A stretch of 12,543 nucleotides of DNA from JBLHKW01 sp047618565 (lineage in GTDB: Bacteria; Planctomycetota; UBA1135; GCA-002686595), in assembly GCA_047618565.1 (NCBI GenBank), contig JBLHKW010000148.1:1-12543 (forward strand), in the 5' to 3' direction. The position numbers and the translations under genes are program-made. The notes beneath the pieces were generated by a model. It worked only from the letters and a program-made list of their open reading frames with translations, was not told the DNA's origin and did not search any database. Shown one piece after another: positions 1 to 7,086 of the stretch; the stretch's first letter is position 1; the number at the start of each line of letters is the position of its first letter.

Positions 1-1
1 C

Positions 2-211
2 CTGGTCTACGACCGCCGTCTCGACGGACAGGTGCTCGACCTCGCCTTCAAGGACGGCGCCCTCGTCACCAAGGGCGGCCAGCGCTTCGACCCTGTCTCC
101 GGCAAGATCCTCGGAGCTGATCAGACCGTTCGCCTGAAGCGCTTCTCGTATCTGCCTTCCGTCATCAAGGCCTGGGAGGAGTTCTTCCCCGGCGGGAAGA
201 TCCTTCAGTAG
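2..211 (+). CDS. C-terminal fragment of a DUF3179-like protein (5' end outside window)
   Basis: The frame is open from the left edge to a TAG at 209-211 and gives 69 residues beginning LVYDRRLDGQVLDLAFKDG and ending EEFFPGGKILQ. It is G/C-rich at third positions like the neighbouring genes. The layout (VYDRxxDG, then a short beta segment, then FDPVSGK, then a final WxxFFPG near the C-terminus) resembles the end of DUF3179 proteins, a family of unknown function often predicted to be exported. That assignment rests on memory of the family pattern and only 69 residues are visible, so it is tentative. The gene converges on the sigma-factor operon, with 216 bp between the two stop codons. Confidence 0.6.
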   Translation: MVYDRRLDGQVLDLAFKDGALVTKGGQRFDPVSGKILGADQTVRLKRFSYLPSVIKAWEEFFPGGKILQ

Positions 212-381
212 CGTACGGGTTGCGCGCACCCGGCAAGGCCTGCCCGCAGGCGGCATCAAGGCGAGCGAGGCCGCCGTACTGCCGGGGTTCGTCCCGGGGC
301 TCGTCGGACCCCTGGTCCCTCGGTGCGCCGCTGGACCTCATCAAGACGCCGGCAATAGCCGTCGGGGTCATTCCGAGACGG

Positions 382-418
382 TCGATCCTGGATCAAACGG
401 GTGCGAGATCGATCCTGG
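382..418. repeat. Short direct repeat, TCGATCCTGG twice
   Basis: The 10-mer TCGATCCTGG occurs at 382-391 and again at 409-418, 27 bp apart, in the 216-bp gap between two convergent stop codons. The gap also holds a weak 5-bp stem with a 4-nt loop (238-251) but no T-tract, so no convincing intrinsic terminator is visible. The repeat may be chance. Confidence 0.3.
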
Positions 419-427
419 CACGGTAAA

Positions 428-1516
428 TCACTCGAACATCTTCGCGCGTACCTTATCCAGGAAGGTGGCGTCGGGCAGGTCTGCGAGATCGTGGAGCTCG
501 GCTTCCGTCAGCAGGCCCTCGTCGCGTAGCACGTGCTTGACGCGTTCGCGGCGGCGGCGCTGGATCTCTTCGCGGCGTTCGAGCGGGGTGTAGCCGGAAA
601 GCTCGATGCGGTCGGCGGGCAGGCAGCGGCCGGCACGGATCAGGTGGCGCTTGGCATCGGAGTGGCGCGGGCGGCCGTGTCGACCGGTGCGCGCGTCACG
701 GCTGGCAAGGCTGGGCGGCATGGCCAGGGTCGGGTGGGCCTCGCGCAGTTCCATGATGGCCTCGAAGAACTCGTCGCCGGGCAGGTCCCAGATGGCGCGC
801 CATTGTTCGGGAGTCACGCCAGGCGGCAGGCCCCGTCGACCGACCTCGACCGATGCGCGCCGCTGCAGGAACTCCAGGAACTTTTTACCGCGCTTGTCGT
901 CGGGCAGGCGCGTGATGCGCTTGATGACCGAGTCCTCGATCTCGAGCTCCTCGCCCAGGCGGGCGAGGGCGTCACCCATGCGCTCGCGCTGACGCGCGCG
1001 GAAGTCCTCGAGGAACCGTTCACGATCTTCGGGGCTGGCGTTGGCCAGGCGCCGGCGCAGGGGCGGCGGCAGCTTGTCGTGGATCCTGCGACCCACGTCG
1101 CGCGCCTTGTCGGCGGCCATCTCGCGCATGATCTCGCGCCGTTTGGTAGCCGGCAGGTCGTCCATGTGCTGGCGGTCCTCGTCCGGAAGCTCGCGGTAGA
1201 GCTGGCGCGCGAGCTGGTCGAGGCGCTTGCCGCGCTTGGCGAGGCGCTTGCGCTCGGAGACATCGATGGTCTTGTAGTGCTCGAAGCGTTGGCGCAGGCG
1301 GCCCTGCTCCTCGGGCGTGAGCCGGTTCCAGCGTTGCAGCAGATCGCCATCGATCTCGCGCTCCACCGCTGAACCGATGGGCTCCTCGTCCAGGCGTGCC
1401 GTACGCCGGCCCACGCTATCGGGGGTCGGATCGTCCGGCCGCGAGGGAAGGCCCGACCCGATCGCGAGCGTCAAGGCCACGAGCAGGGTCGGTGTATCCA
1501 ATAGACGGAAACTCAT
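428..1516 (-). CDS. Exported, highly charged helical protein of the sigma operon (DUF3106-like)
   Basis: The protein has 362 residues. Residues 1-22 form a short hydrophobic stretch that could be a signal peptide or anchor. The rest is very rich in Arg, Glu and Asp and is probably almost all helix, built of repeated units such as LTPEEQGRLRQRFEHYK (about 66-82), LPDEDRQHMDDLP, LPPPLRRRLANASPEDRERF and YTPLERREEIQRRRRERV. This pattern resembles DUF3106 and other periplasmic sensor-like helical proteins; the family name is a resemblance, not proof. The ATG at 1516 overlaps the TGA of the anti-sigma gene as ATGA, which fixes the start and implies translational coupling. Being third in a sigma/anti-sigma operon, it may be the extracytoplasmic sensor or a target of the sigma factor. 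That role is inferred from position. Confidence 0.75.
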   Translation of the reverse strand: MSFRLLDTPTLLVALTLAIGSGLPSRPDDPTPDSVGRRTARLDEEPIGSAVEREIDGDLLQRWNRLTPEEQGRLRQRFEHYKTIDVSERKRLAKRGKRLDQLARQLYRELPDEDRQHMDDLPATKRREIMREMAADKARDVGRRIHDKLPPPLRRRLANASPEDRERFLEDFRARQRERMGDALARLGEELEIEDSVIKRITRLPDDKRGKKFLEFLQRRASVEVGRRGLPPGVTPEQWRAIWDLPGDEFFEAIMELREAHPTLAMPPSLASRDARTGRHGRPRHSDAKRHLIRAGRCLPADRIELSGYTPLERREEIQRRRRERVKHVLRDEGLLTEAELHDLADLPDATFLDKVRAKMFE

Positions 1517-2259
1517 CGGTCCCAGCCCTCGGCAACGTCGTCCACATCCGCGAAGTCGAGCAGGGCTTCGTCCTCGGCCGAGAAGTCCATGCCCGTCGCG
1601 AGGTCCAGATCCTCGTCGCCGAACAGCACTTCCCAGTTTTCGAGCACGGGCAGCGCCGACAGCAGCTCGCTCGAGGGCACGATCATCGCCAGCTCGAGTC
1701 CCCGCAGGGATTCGCCCGCGCGGTCATCGTCCGTCAGCCGCCAGGCGGTGGCCAGACCCAGGGTGATCAGCAGCGCGGCGGCCAGCCTGCGCACGGAGAA
1801 CATGCGCCGCGCACGCAGGCCCTGGGTGGCCGGGCCCCGTAGCGCCGAGGTCACGCGCTGACTCAGGCCAACCGGTGTTTGAACCTCCCCCGCGGTGTCG
1901 AGCCATTCGTCGAGGCGAGCGTCGAGCATACGGTCGCGCTCCGGACCCACGGCCTGCAGGACGCGACCGGCAAGACCGTCAGGGACGCTGGGCGGATCGG
2001 CGAGTTCGAGCAGCTCCTCGAGCTTGCGCGCCTCGCGCAAACGCTCGACCAAGCGCGCCGATAGTTCCGGCGGCAGCTCGGGGCGCGGCCACGAGGCCAG
2101 CAGCATCTCGAGCACCTCTTCCGCCTGGAGCAGGTCGCGACATCCCGAGCACGTCAGCAGGTGCTCGTGAAAGCTGAGTCGCGTCAAGCGCGACGGATCG
2201 GGAGTTCCGACCAGTGCCCCCTCGAGCAGGTCGCGGAACGTGGAACAGAAAGTGCTCAT
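1513..2259 (-). CDS. Membrane-bound zinc-finger anti-sigma factor
   Basis: The protein has 248 residues. Near the N-terminus, H33-LLT-C37-SG-C40 forms the HxxxCxxC motif of ZAS (zf-HC2) anti-sigma domains, which bind and hold ECF sigma factors. A hydrophobic segment at about 157-173 (AAALLITLGLATAW) follows RRMFSVRRLA and should cross the membrane, leaving an acidic C-terminal tail of about 70 residues outside. Between the zinc finger and the membrane, three similar units recur: LPPELSARLVERL (62-74), SVPDGLAGRVLQAV (90-103) and QTPVGLSQRVTSAL (127-140). Each is preceded by an acidic, Leu-rich helix. The start ATG overlaps the sigma-factor stop as ATGA, and its own TGA overlaps the next gene in the same way. 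The partner sigma factor is the gene directly upstream. Confidence 0.88.
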   Translation of the reverse strand: MSTFCSTFRDLLEGALVGTPDPSRLTRLSFHEHLLTCSGCRDLLQAEEVLEMLLASWPRPELPPELSARLVERLREARKLEELLELADPPSVPDGLAGRVLQAVGPERDRMLDARLDEWLDTAGEVQTPVGLSQRVTSALRGPATQGLRARRMFSVRRLAAALLITLGLATAWRLTDDDRAGESLRGLELAMIVPSSELLSALPVLENWEVLFGDEDLDLATGMDFSAEDEALLDFADVDDVAEGWDR

Positions 2260-2912
2260 GCCAGATCCTCCTGTAGCAAGACAGACAGGCGCTCGCGCAG
2301 GCTCGTGCGCGCCCGGTGCATGAGCGACTTGACCGCCTTCTCACTCGAATCGAGCACACGCGCGATCTCGACGTAGGGCATCTCCTCGTACTTGGCGAGC
2401 ACCAATGCCATGCGCTGTGCTTCGGGCAGCTCGGCGATCGCATCGCGTACCATCTTGACGCGATCCGCACGCTGCATGGACACCACGGGCTGCTCGACGC
2501 GCTCGTCCTCGAAATCCACCTGGCCCGCGTCGTCGTCCGACGAACGCATGCGGTCCAGGGACAGATGTTTGCGCCGACCCGCACGCTCGCCCTCGTTGAC
2601 ACACAGGTTGAAGACGATGCGGTAGAGCCAGGTCGTGAAGCGTGCGCGCGGCTCGTAACGGTCGCGCGACCGCACGACGCGCAGGAAGACCTCCTGCACC
2701 ATGTCCTCGCGCGAAGGGTGCGCGCCCAGGAAGCGCGTGATCAACGCGTAGACCGAACCCGAGTGACGCTGCACCAGCCGCTCGAAAGCACCTTCATCCC
2801 CGGCCGCCCATAGCCCCATCAGGCGCGCACTCTCGTCCGGCGGATCGCCCCCGGAGCCATCCCCGTGCCCCTCAGCGGACCTGGCACCCTGTCTGTTAGG
2901 CATGTTGACCAT
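2256..2912 (-). CDS. ECF-type RNA polymerase sigma factor (sigma-70 family)
   Basis: The protein has 218 residues, slightly long for an ECF sigma factor because of a Gly/Asp-rich N-terminal extension of about 30 residues. Region 2 spans about 38-110 and contains the core-binding DMVQEVFLRVV and the promoter -10 recognition helix FTTWLYRIVFNLCVNEGER. An acidic linker (about 125-145) leads to region 4 at about 155-210: AIAELPEAQRMALVLAKYEEMPYVEIARVLDSSEKAVKSLMHRARTSLRERL, with the helix-turn-helix at VEIARVLDSSEKAVKSLMHRAR. The ATG at 2912 has AGGG about 8 nt upstream on the minus strand; a second Met at codon 4 (2903) is a less likely start. It is the first gene of an operon with its anti-sigma factor, the usual arrangement for autoregulated ECF systems. 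Confidence 0.93.
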   Translation of the reverse strand: MVNMPNRQGARSAEGHGDGSGGDPPDESARLMGLWAAGDEGAFERLVQRHSGSVYALITRFLGAHPSREDMVQEVFLRVVRSRDRYEPRARFTTWLYRIVFNLCVNEGERAGRRKHLSLDRMRSSDDDAGQVDFEDERVEQPVVSMQRADRVKMVRDAIAELPEAQRMALVLAKYEEMPYVEIARVLDSSEKAVKSLMHRARTSLRERLSVLLQEDLA

Positions 2913-2932
2913 CTTCGCGCCCTGAACAGACC

Positions 2933-2977
2933 CGGGGGCCCCAGGTTCCGCTTTTTCTCGCGGTCCTGGGGCCCCCG
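2933..2977 (-). promoter_or_regulatory. Strong GC hairpin in the leader of the sigma operon
   Basis: Positions 2933-2945 (CGGGGGCCCCAGG) and 2965-2977 (CCTGGGGCCCCCG) are perfect 13-bp reverse complements. Inside them CCGC (2948-2951) pairs with GCGG (2960-2963), leaving an 8-nt loop TTTTTCTC on the + strand. Neither side is followed by a T-tract, so it is not a standard intrinsic terminator. It ends 20 nt before the sigma ATG at 2912. It could be a leader structure controlling sigma translation or stability, or a rho-independent-like end for the upstream PLP-enzyme transcript. The sequence is clear; the role is inferred. Confidence 0.55.
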
Positions 2978-3214
2978 TGCTCTATCGGGTACAGGGCCGC
3001 TCCAGGGTGGGCTCGCCCCGCTTGTCAGCCCGCCACCGTAGATGCCGTGCGAGTCCTGAAAGCCATCGCGGACCCGGGACCGGCGCCCTCGGCATCTTGG
3101 GTCCCGTTCCGTGGGAACGTTGTGGCTGGTGTCCGCCGAACGGACCGAGACGACGCCCTCGGACGGTGCACCAGAACAAAGCCCCGGGGTCGAGACGAAT
3201 GAACCGGTCCGCGC
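2978..3214. other. Intergenic stretch with no supported gene
   Basis: Together with the flanking hairpin and palindromic element this makes a 464-bp gap between the sigma gene and the PLP enzyme. Open frames here are short, Arg/Pro/Gly-rich and look like noise. A 6-bp stem, CGTTCC-gtg-GGAACG, lies at 3105-3119. The promoter of the sigma operon is expected near 2978-3010 on the minus strand, but I see no convincing -35/-10 pair. Confidence 0.5.
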
Positions 3215-3380
3215 CTAGCAGACCGTTGATAAAGTCATCCGGCGCCAGGGCGGCATCCTCCACTCCGGTGCGGCGCCTGAAAACCTCGCCGAATCCACCG
3301 ATTCGCCTGCGTTTCCAGGCACCACTCCGAAGCGGATGCTGTCGCCCTGGCGCCCAAGCACTTTATCAACGGCCTGCTAG
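3215..3380. repeat. CTAG direct repeats flanking the palindromic element (candidate target duplication)
   Basis: CTAG occurs at 3215-3218 and at 3377-3380, immediately outside the inverted repeats. CTAG fits the YTAR 4-bp target preference known for parts of the IS5 family. Because CTAG is its own reverse complement it cannot by itself separate a target duplication from an extension of the inverted repeat. The right-hand copy contains the TAG stop codon of the PLP-enzyme gene. Confidence 0.5.
3219..3376. mobile_element. 158-bp palindromic MITE-like element with 34-bp terminal inverted repeats
   Basis: The left arm 3219-3252 and the reverse complement of the right arm 3343-3376 match at 29 of 34 positions, both starting CAG(A/G)CCGTTGATAAAGT and ending GGCGCCAGGGCG. 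The symmetry continues inward: GCATCC, GGTGCC-like and CGAATC blocks recur on both sides, with about 24 of 35 matches after two 3-nt gaps. The centre is GAATC-cacc-GATTC (3291-3304), so the two halves are exactly 79 bp each. The element carries no transposase gene and is flanked by CTAG on both sides. This fits a non-autonomous element moved in trans, or an ERIC/NEMIS-like palindromic repeat. Transcribed from the upstream PLP gene, it would fold into one long hairpin. Both arms could encode LAPxxFINGLL, which may be chance. Confidence 0.6.
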
Positions 3381-4633
3381 AGGATCTCGCCCAACGCCGT
3401 GACGAGGCGCTCGATCTCCCGCTGATCGTTGATGTGCAGGAGGCTCACTCGCACCACGCCGTCGCGCTCGTGCAGGCCAAGAGCCTCGACCGCGCGGTGA
3501 GCGTAGAAGTGGCCGAAGCGTGCTGCGAGCTTGCGCTCATCGAGCGCGGCCGGGAGCTCGCTGGACTGACGCCCCTCGACGGTGAACGAGACGGTGGATA
3601 CGCGCCGTGCATCGTCCGGGTTGGCCAGGCCGTACAGCTCGACGCGCGGATGGTCCTCGAGGAGCGTGAGCAACGGGCGCACGAGTTCGCGTTCGCGGGC
3701 TTCGATGCAGCCCCAGGCGATGTCGAGGGTGGCGTCGCTGATCTGCGTGCCTCCGGGCCCGTCCCCCGCCAGCCAGGCGAGGTACTCGGTGACGCCTGTC
3801 AGGCCCGCAGCCAGCTCGTGGGGCACGCTTCCGGGCTCGAGAACCTTCGGGCTACCTGTCGGCTGAAAGAAGAAGCCCTGGGTCGTGAGATCAGGGAGGT
3901 GGTCGGCCCTCACGAATAGCGCGGCGGCGTGTGGGCCGAAGGTCTTGTAGGTGCTGAAGAAGTAGAAGTCGACGTCGAGGGCGCGCACATCGATGCGCCG
4001 GTGCGGAGCGAAGGCGACGCCGTCCACACAGAGCTTCGCGCCGGCCGCGTGCACGCGGCGCGCGATCTCCGGTACGTCGTGGATCGTCCCAATGAGATTG
4101 GAGCAATGGGTGCACGCGACGAGGCGCGTCCGATCGGAAAGGAGCTCGTCCAGGTCCTCCGGATGCAGCGCCTGGTCCTCCTCGCGAAACTTCCACTCGC
4201 GGATACGTACACCTTGCTCCTCGAGCCGGCGCCAGGGGGTGATGTTCGTCTCGTGGTCGAGGTTGGTCACCACGATCTCGTCTCCCGGCGCCAGAGATGG
4301 CGCGATGGCACGTGCCAGTCGCGCCACGAGGGTCGTGCTCGACGGGCCCAGGGCAACTTCGTCGGGAGCCGCGTTCAGCAGTCGCGCCGCGGCCGCGCGA
4401 CCCTCGACGAAGCCGGCGACGGCCTGCTGCGACAGGGGATAGCTCGCGCCGTGCTGAAACGGCGTCTCCGACATGTAGCGCGCCATCCGATCGATCGCGA
4501 AGCGCGCCGGCGGACTGCCGCCCGCATGATCGAAGAACGCCCAATCGCTCGCGAGAGCGGGAAACTGACCCCGTATCTCGTCGACGGTACGGACGCAATG
4601 CGGGGTCGGCCGGGGAACGGGGGTAGGGTTCAT
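3377..4633 (-). CDS. PLP-dependent class V aminotransferase-fold enzyme, cysteine-desulfurase-like but without the catalytic Cys
   Basis: The protein has 418 residues, normal for fold-type I class V enzymes. Visible landmarks are FDHAGGSPPA (34-43), GPSSTTLVARLARA (96-109), the cofactor-stacking region NLDHETNITPW (124-134, H127), VDGVAFAPHR (203-212, D204) and the Schiff-base lysine in FFSTYKTFGPHAA (K230). Near the C-terminus, FGHFYAHR (373-380) has Tyr377 where SufS-type desulfurases have the catalytic cysteine (GHHCA), and VVRVSLLHIND follows. This matches the cysteine-desulfurase-like VC1184 subgroup (TIGR01976), whose reaction is not established, so I would not call it a desulfurase. 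An in-frame stop two codons upstream fixes the ATG at 4633; no clear Shine-Dalgarno is seen. It follows the spermidine-synthase-like gene by 28 bp, probably in one transcript. Its TAG stop lies inside the CTAG that borders the palindromic element. Confidence 0.9.
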   Translation of the reverse strand: MNPTPVPRPTPHCVRTVDEIRGQFPALASDWAFFDHAGGSPPARFAIDRMARYMSETPFQHGASYPLSQQAVAGFVEGRAAAARLLNAAPDEVALGPSSTTLVARLARAIAPSLAPGDEIVVTNLDHETNITPWRRLEEQGVRIREWKFREEDQALHPEDLDELLSDRTRLVACTHCSNLIGTIHDVPEIARRVHAAGAKLCVDGVAFAPHRRIDVRALDVDFYFFSTYKTFGPHAAALFVRADHLPDLTTQGFFFQPTGSPKVLEPGSVPHELAAGLTGVTEYLAWLAGDGPGGTQISDATLDIAWGCIEARERELVRPLLTLLEDHPRVELYGLANPDDARRVSTVSFTVEGRQSSELPAALDERKLAARFGHFYAHRAVEALGLHERDGVVRVSLLHINDQREIERLVTALGEIL

Positions 4634-4661
4634 GGTCTAGAAGGTACCGCGCTGGCACCCG

Positions 4662-6884
4662 TCATTGTGAAGTCGATTGGACTCGCAGCACGCTGAGCAG
4701 ATCACTGTAGTCATCCGTCCAAACGGGCGCAGCTTCCAGGGCGTCTCGCGGTGGGTGTCCAAAACGAGTCTCGCTCTCGGAGATGCCGAGCATCTCCCGC
4801 TGCTCGGTCACCCGGCGAACGAGCCGCTCCATCGTGCCCGGATTCTCGGCCAGCAGGATCCAGATCGCAACCAGCGACAGGCCCTGCGGCCCCGGGCTGT
4901 TCTGGATGCGCACGGCTCGCAGTCCAGCGCTGCGGCCTACCGCATAGACCAGGGGCGAGAGCCGGAGATGGCGATTCGAGACATGCACGGCGAGCACGCC
5001 GCCGGGCGCCAGCCGTTCCTTGTAGAGCGAGAATGCCTCGCGGGTGAGCAGGTGTACCGGAATCGAGTCGCTGCTGAAGGCGTCCACGACCAGGATGTCG
5101 AAGGGTGTGTCCGCACCCCGTTCCCGCTCGGATTCGAGCGACAGCCGCGCATCGCCGAGCACGATCTCAACATCTGCGGCGCTATCCTCCAGGAAGGTGA
5201 AGTCCCCGTCGTCGCGCGCGATGCGAGCCACGTCCGGATCGATCTCGTAGTAACGGAACGAGTCGCCGGCGCGACCATACGTCGCCAGCGTACCCACACC
5301 GAGACCGATCAGACCCAGGCGCGACTGTCGGCCGTCGGGGCGTCCGGCGAGCATGAGGCCGATGCCAGAGCTCTCACCGTAGTATGAAGTCGGGCGACGG
5401 CGACGCGCCGGGTCCACGAGCTGAAGACCGTGGTCGATCCGGCCGCTCTGGAGCACGTAGCGGTGCAGGCTCGGGTCGCCCCGGTCGAGATCCTTCACGC
5501 GCAGCACACCGAAGAAGTTGCGCTCTTGTGGACGCAGCAATCCATCGTCGCCCTCGGCCGACATATACCAGGCGCCGGCCGCGACCAGCACTGCGACACC
5601 CGCGCTGGCCCAGGCGAGCATGTGCGACCTGGGAGCCGCGGACCCGCGCCAGTGTGCGGCGCCCAGACAGAACACGCAGAGAAGTACGCCCAGGGGCAGC
5701 TCACGGTACCCATCGAAGAAATGCGGTGCGCCGACTCCGACGGCGAGCCCGCCCAGCGCGCCGCCCCCGGAGACCCACAGATAGAAACGAGTCAGGAGTC
5801 GCGGCGCAGGTCGAGCTCGGTAGAGCTCCCCATGGGCCAGCATGCAGCCCGTGAAGAGCAACAGGGTGTACAGCCCTATCTGAACCCGCAACCCGACATC
5901 GAGTGCCCCTACTCCACCGCTGCCGCCCTGCCGCTGGCCGAGCACCAGGAGCGCCGCGCACGCGATCGCGAAGCTGACACGCATCACGCCGCGCTGGTAA
6001 AAGCGCTCTGAAGCAAAGCAGAGTATGAACGTGAGGAGATAAACGGCCAGTGGCAAGACCCACAGAAACGGCACGCTGGCCACGTCGAGACACAGCTCGT
6101 TCGTGACTCCCATCAGTAGCACGACGGCGCTGGCCGCCAACCCGAGCCACAGCAGCGGGCTGTTGCCGCCAGCACTTCCGGACGGGTCGGCCTGTGGCTC
6201 AGCGGACGTCGCCGGAGCGGCGAACGCGCCTGCGCGCGCCGCGCACGCACCACACACGATCACGAGCGCGCCGCACACCATGAACGACGCCGTCCACAGC
6301 GAGGAAGCGCTCGAGAGTGGCAAGTTGGGCTCGACCAGGACGGGAAAACTGATCAACGCCAGCAGGGAGCCCGTGTTCGAAATCGCGTACAGCCGATACG
6401 GCGATCGCCCGGTGAACACACGTGTGTACCACGCCTGGAGCAACGGGCCTGTGGCCGCGAGCAGCATGAATGGCAGGGCCACATTGGCCGCGAGCATGGA
6501 CAGGATCTGCCCGCTCGGATCCTGACCGAGCGCTGGTTTCCAGACGGCCTCTGGCAATACGGGAAGCACCAGTACAGCTAGCCCGAACACGGATGCGTGC
6601 ACGACGAGCTGAACGCCGGGGCGCATCCTCACCAGGGCGTGCGCGTAGGCGTATCCGGCGAACAGGCTGGCCTGATAGAAGGCCAAACACAGCGTCCAGA
6701 CCCCGGGCGAGCCGCCGAACCAGGGCAGGATGTGCTTGCCCACCATGGGCTGCACAAAGAAGATCAGGAAGGCGCTCGAGAAGACAGCGACCGCAAACAA
6801 GATGCCGTAAGACCGGGAGGCCGAGGCCCCCGCGTCATGGTCTGGCCCGTCGCCCTTCCCCAATTCCATTTCCCGGTTCGCCAT
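4662..6884 (-). CDS. Fused multi-span membrane protein / spermidine-synthase-like SAM-dependent domain
   Basis: The protein has 740 residues. About residues 28-440 are strongly hydrophobic with many predicted transmembrane helices, starting at YGILFAVAVFSSAFLIFFVQPMVGKHILPWFGGSPGVW, a typical opening of fused MFS/spermidine-synthase proteins. About residues 455-740 form a Rossmann-type domain: LIGLGVGTLATYG (about 525-537) is the nucleotide-binding loop, YYEIDPDVARIA the acidic second strand, GDAR (about 578) and FDILVVDAFSSDSIPVHLLTREAFSLYKERLAPGG (about 595-630) the active-site region, and VWTDDYSDLLSVL the C-terminal signature. True spermidine synthases carry a D-x-x-D pair in the loop; here it is VVDAFSSDSIP, so the aminopropyl substrate is uncertain. 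It is the first gene of a pair with the PLP enzyme. The ATG at 6884 has only a weak AGG just upstream, and it is divergent from the gene at 7100. Confidence 0.88.
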   Translation of the reverse strand: MANREMELGKGDGPDHDAGASASRSYGILFAVAVFSSAFLIFFVQPMVGKHILPWFGGSPGVWTLCLAFYQASLFAGYAYAHALVRMRPGVQLVVHASVFGLAVLVLPVLPEAVWKPALGQDPSGQILSMLAANVALPFMLLAATGPLLQAWYTRVFTGRSPYRLYAISNTGSLLALISFPVLVEPNLPLSSASSLWTASFMVCGALVIVCGACAARAGAFAAPATSAEPQADPSGSAGGNSPLLWLGLAASAVVLLMGVTNELCLDVASVPFLWVLPLAVYLLTFILCFASERFYQRGVMRVSFAIACAALLVLGQRQGGSGGVGALDVGLRVQIGLYTLLLFTGCMLAHGELYRARPAPRLLTRFYLWVSGGGALGGLAVGVGAPHFFDGYRELPLGVLLCVFCLGAAHWRGSAAPRSHMLAWASAGVAVLVAAGAWYMSAEGDDGLLRPQERNFFGVLRVKDLDRGDPSLHRYVLQSGRIDHGLQLVDPARRRRPTSYYGESSGIGLMLAGRPDGRQSRLGLIGLGVGTLATYGRAGDSFRYYEIDPDVARIARDDGDFTFLEDSAADVEIVLGDARLSLESERERGADTPFDILVVDAFSSDSIPVHLLTREAFSLYKERLAPGGVLAVHVSNRHLRLSPLVYAVGRSAGLRAVRIQNSPGPQGLSLVAIWILLAENPGTMERLVRRVTEQREMLGISESETRFGHPPRDALEAAPVWTDDYSDLLSVLRVQSTSQ

Positions 6885-7086
6885 GACCTGTTACCGCGCA
6901 GCATCCCACGAATCCTCAGTGAGCACCAGCCCGGGCGTGTTGGCAAGGGAAACGGTGGCGGCCCCCGCAGTCGAGTCCCGATGCACGGAAACTGTGCGTG
7001 CCCACTCGCCCATCCCCCACTCTCCCTACCCGAGCCGCCATTCCTGATCGGAACTCACGCAAGAGTCGAAACGCGTGGGACGACCC

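Noticed and set aside
238..251. GCCTG-cccg-CAGGC as a terminator between convergent genes
   Set aside because: Only 5 bp of stem and no T-tract on either strand.
533..1372. 279-codon open frame on + antisense to the charged helical protein
   Set aside because: It lies wholly inside the minus-strand gene whose start is fixed by an ATGA overlap; its Ala/Leu/Val-rich composition is what the reverse frame of an Arg/Glu-rich GC-rich gene gives.
3105..3119. CGTTCC-gtg-GGAACG hairpin as an operator or terminator
   Set aside because: Short stem in GC-rich intergenic DNA with no T-tract and no gene start close by; could be chance.
2982..3263. 93-codon minus-strand frame starting GTG in the palindromic element
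   Set aside because: It starts inside the element and runs into noise-like intergenic sequence. Both arms of the palindrome encode LAPxxFINGLL, which symmetry alone explains.
3929..4696. 255-codon open frame on + and a matching-size alternate frame on - within the PLP-enzyme gene
   Set aside because: The PLP enzyme has all family motifs in its own frame; these are shadow frames.
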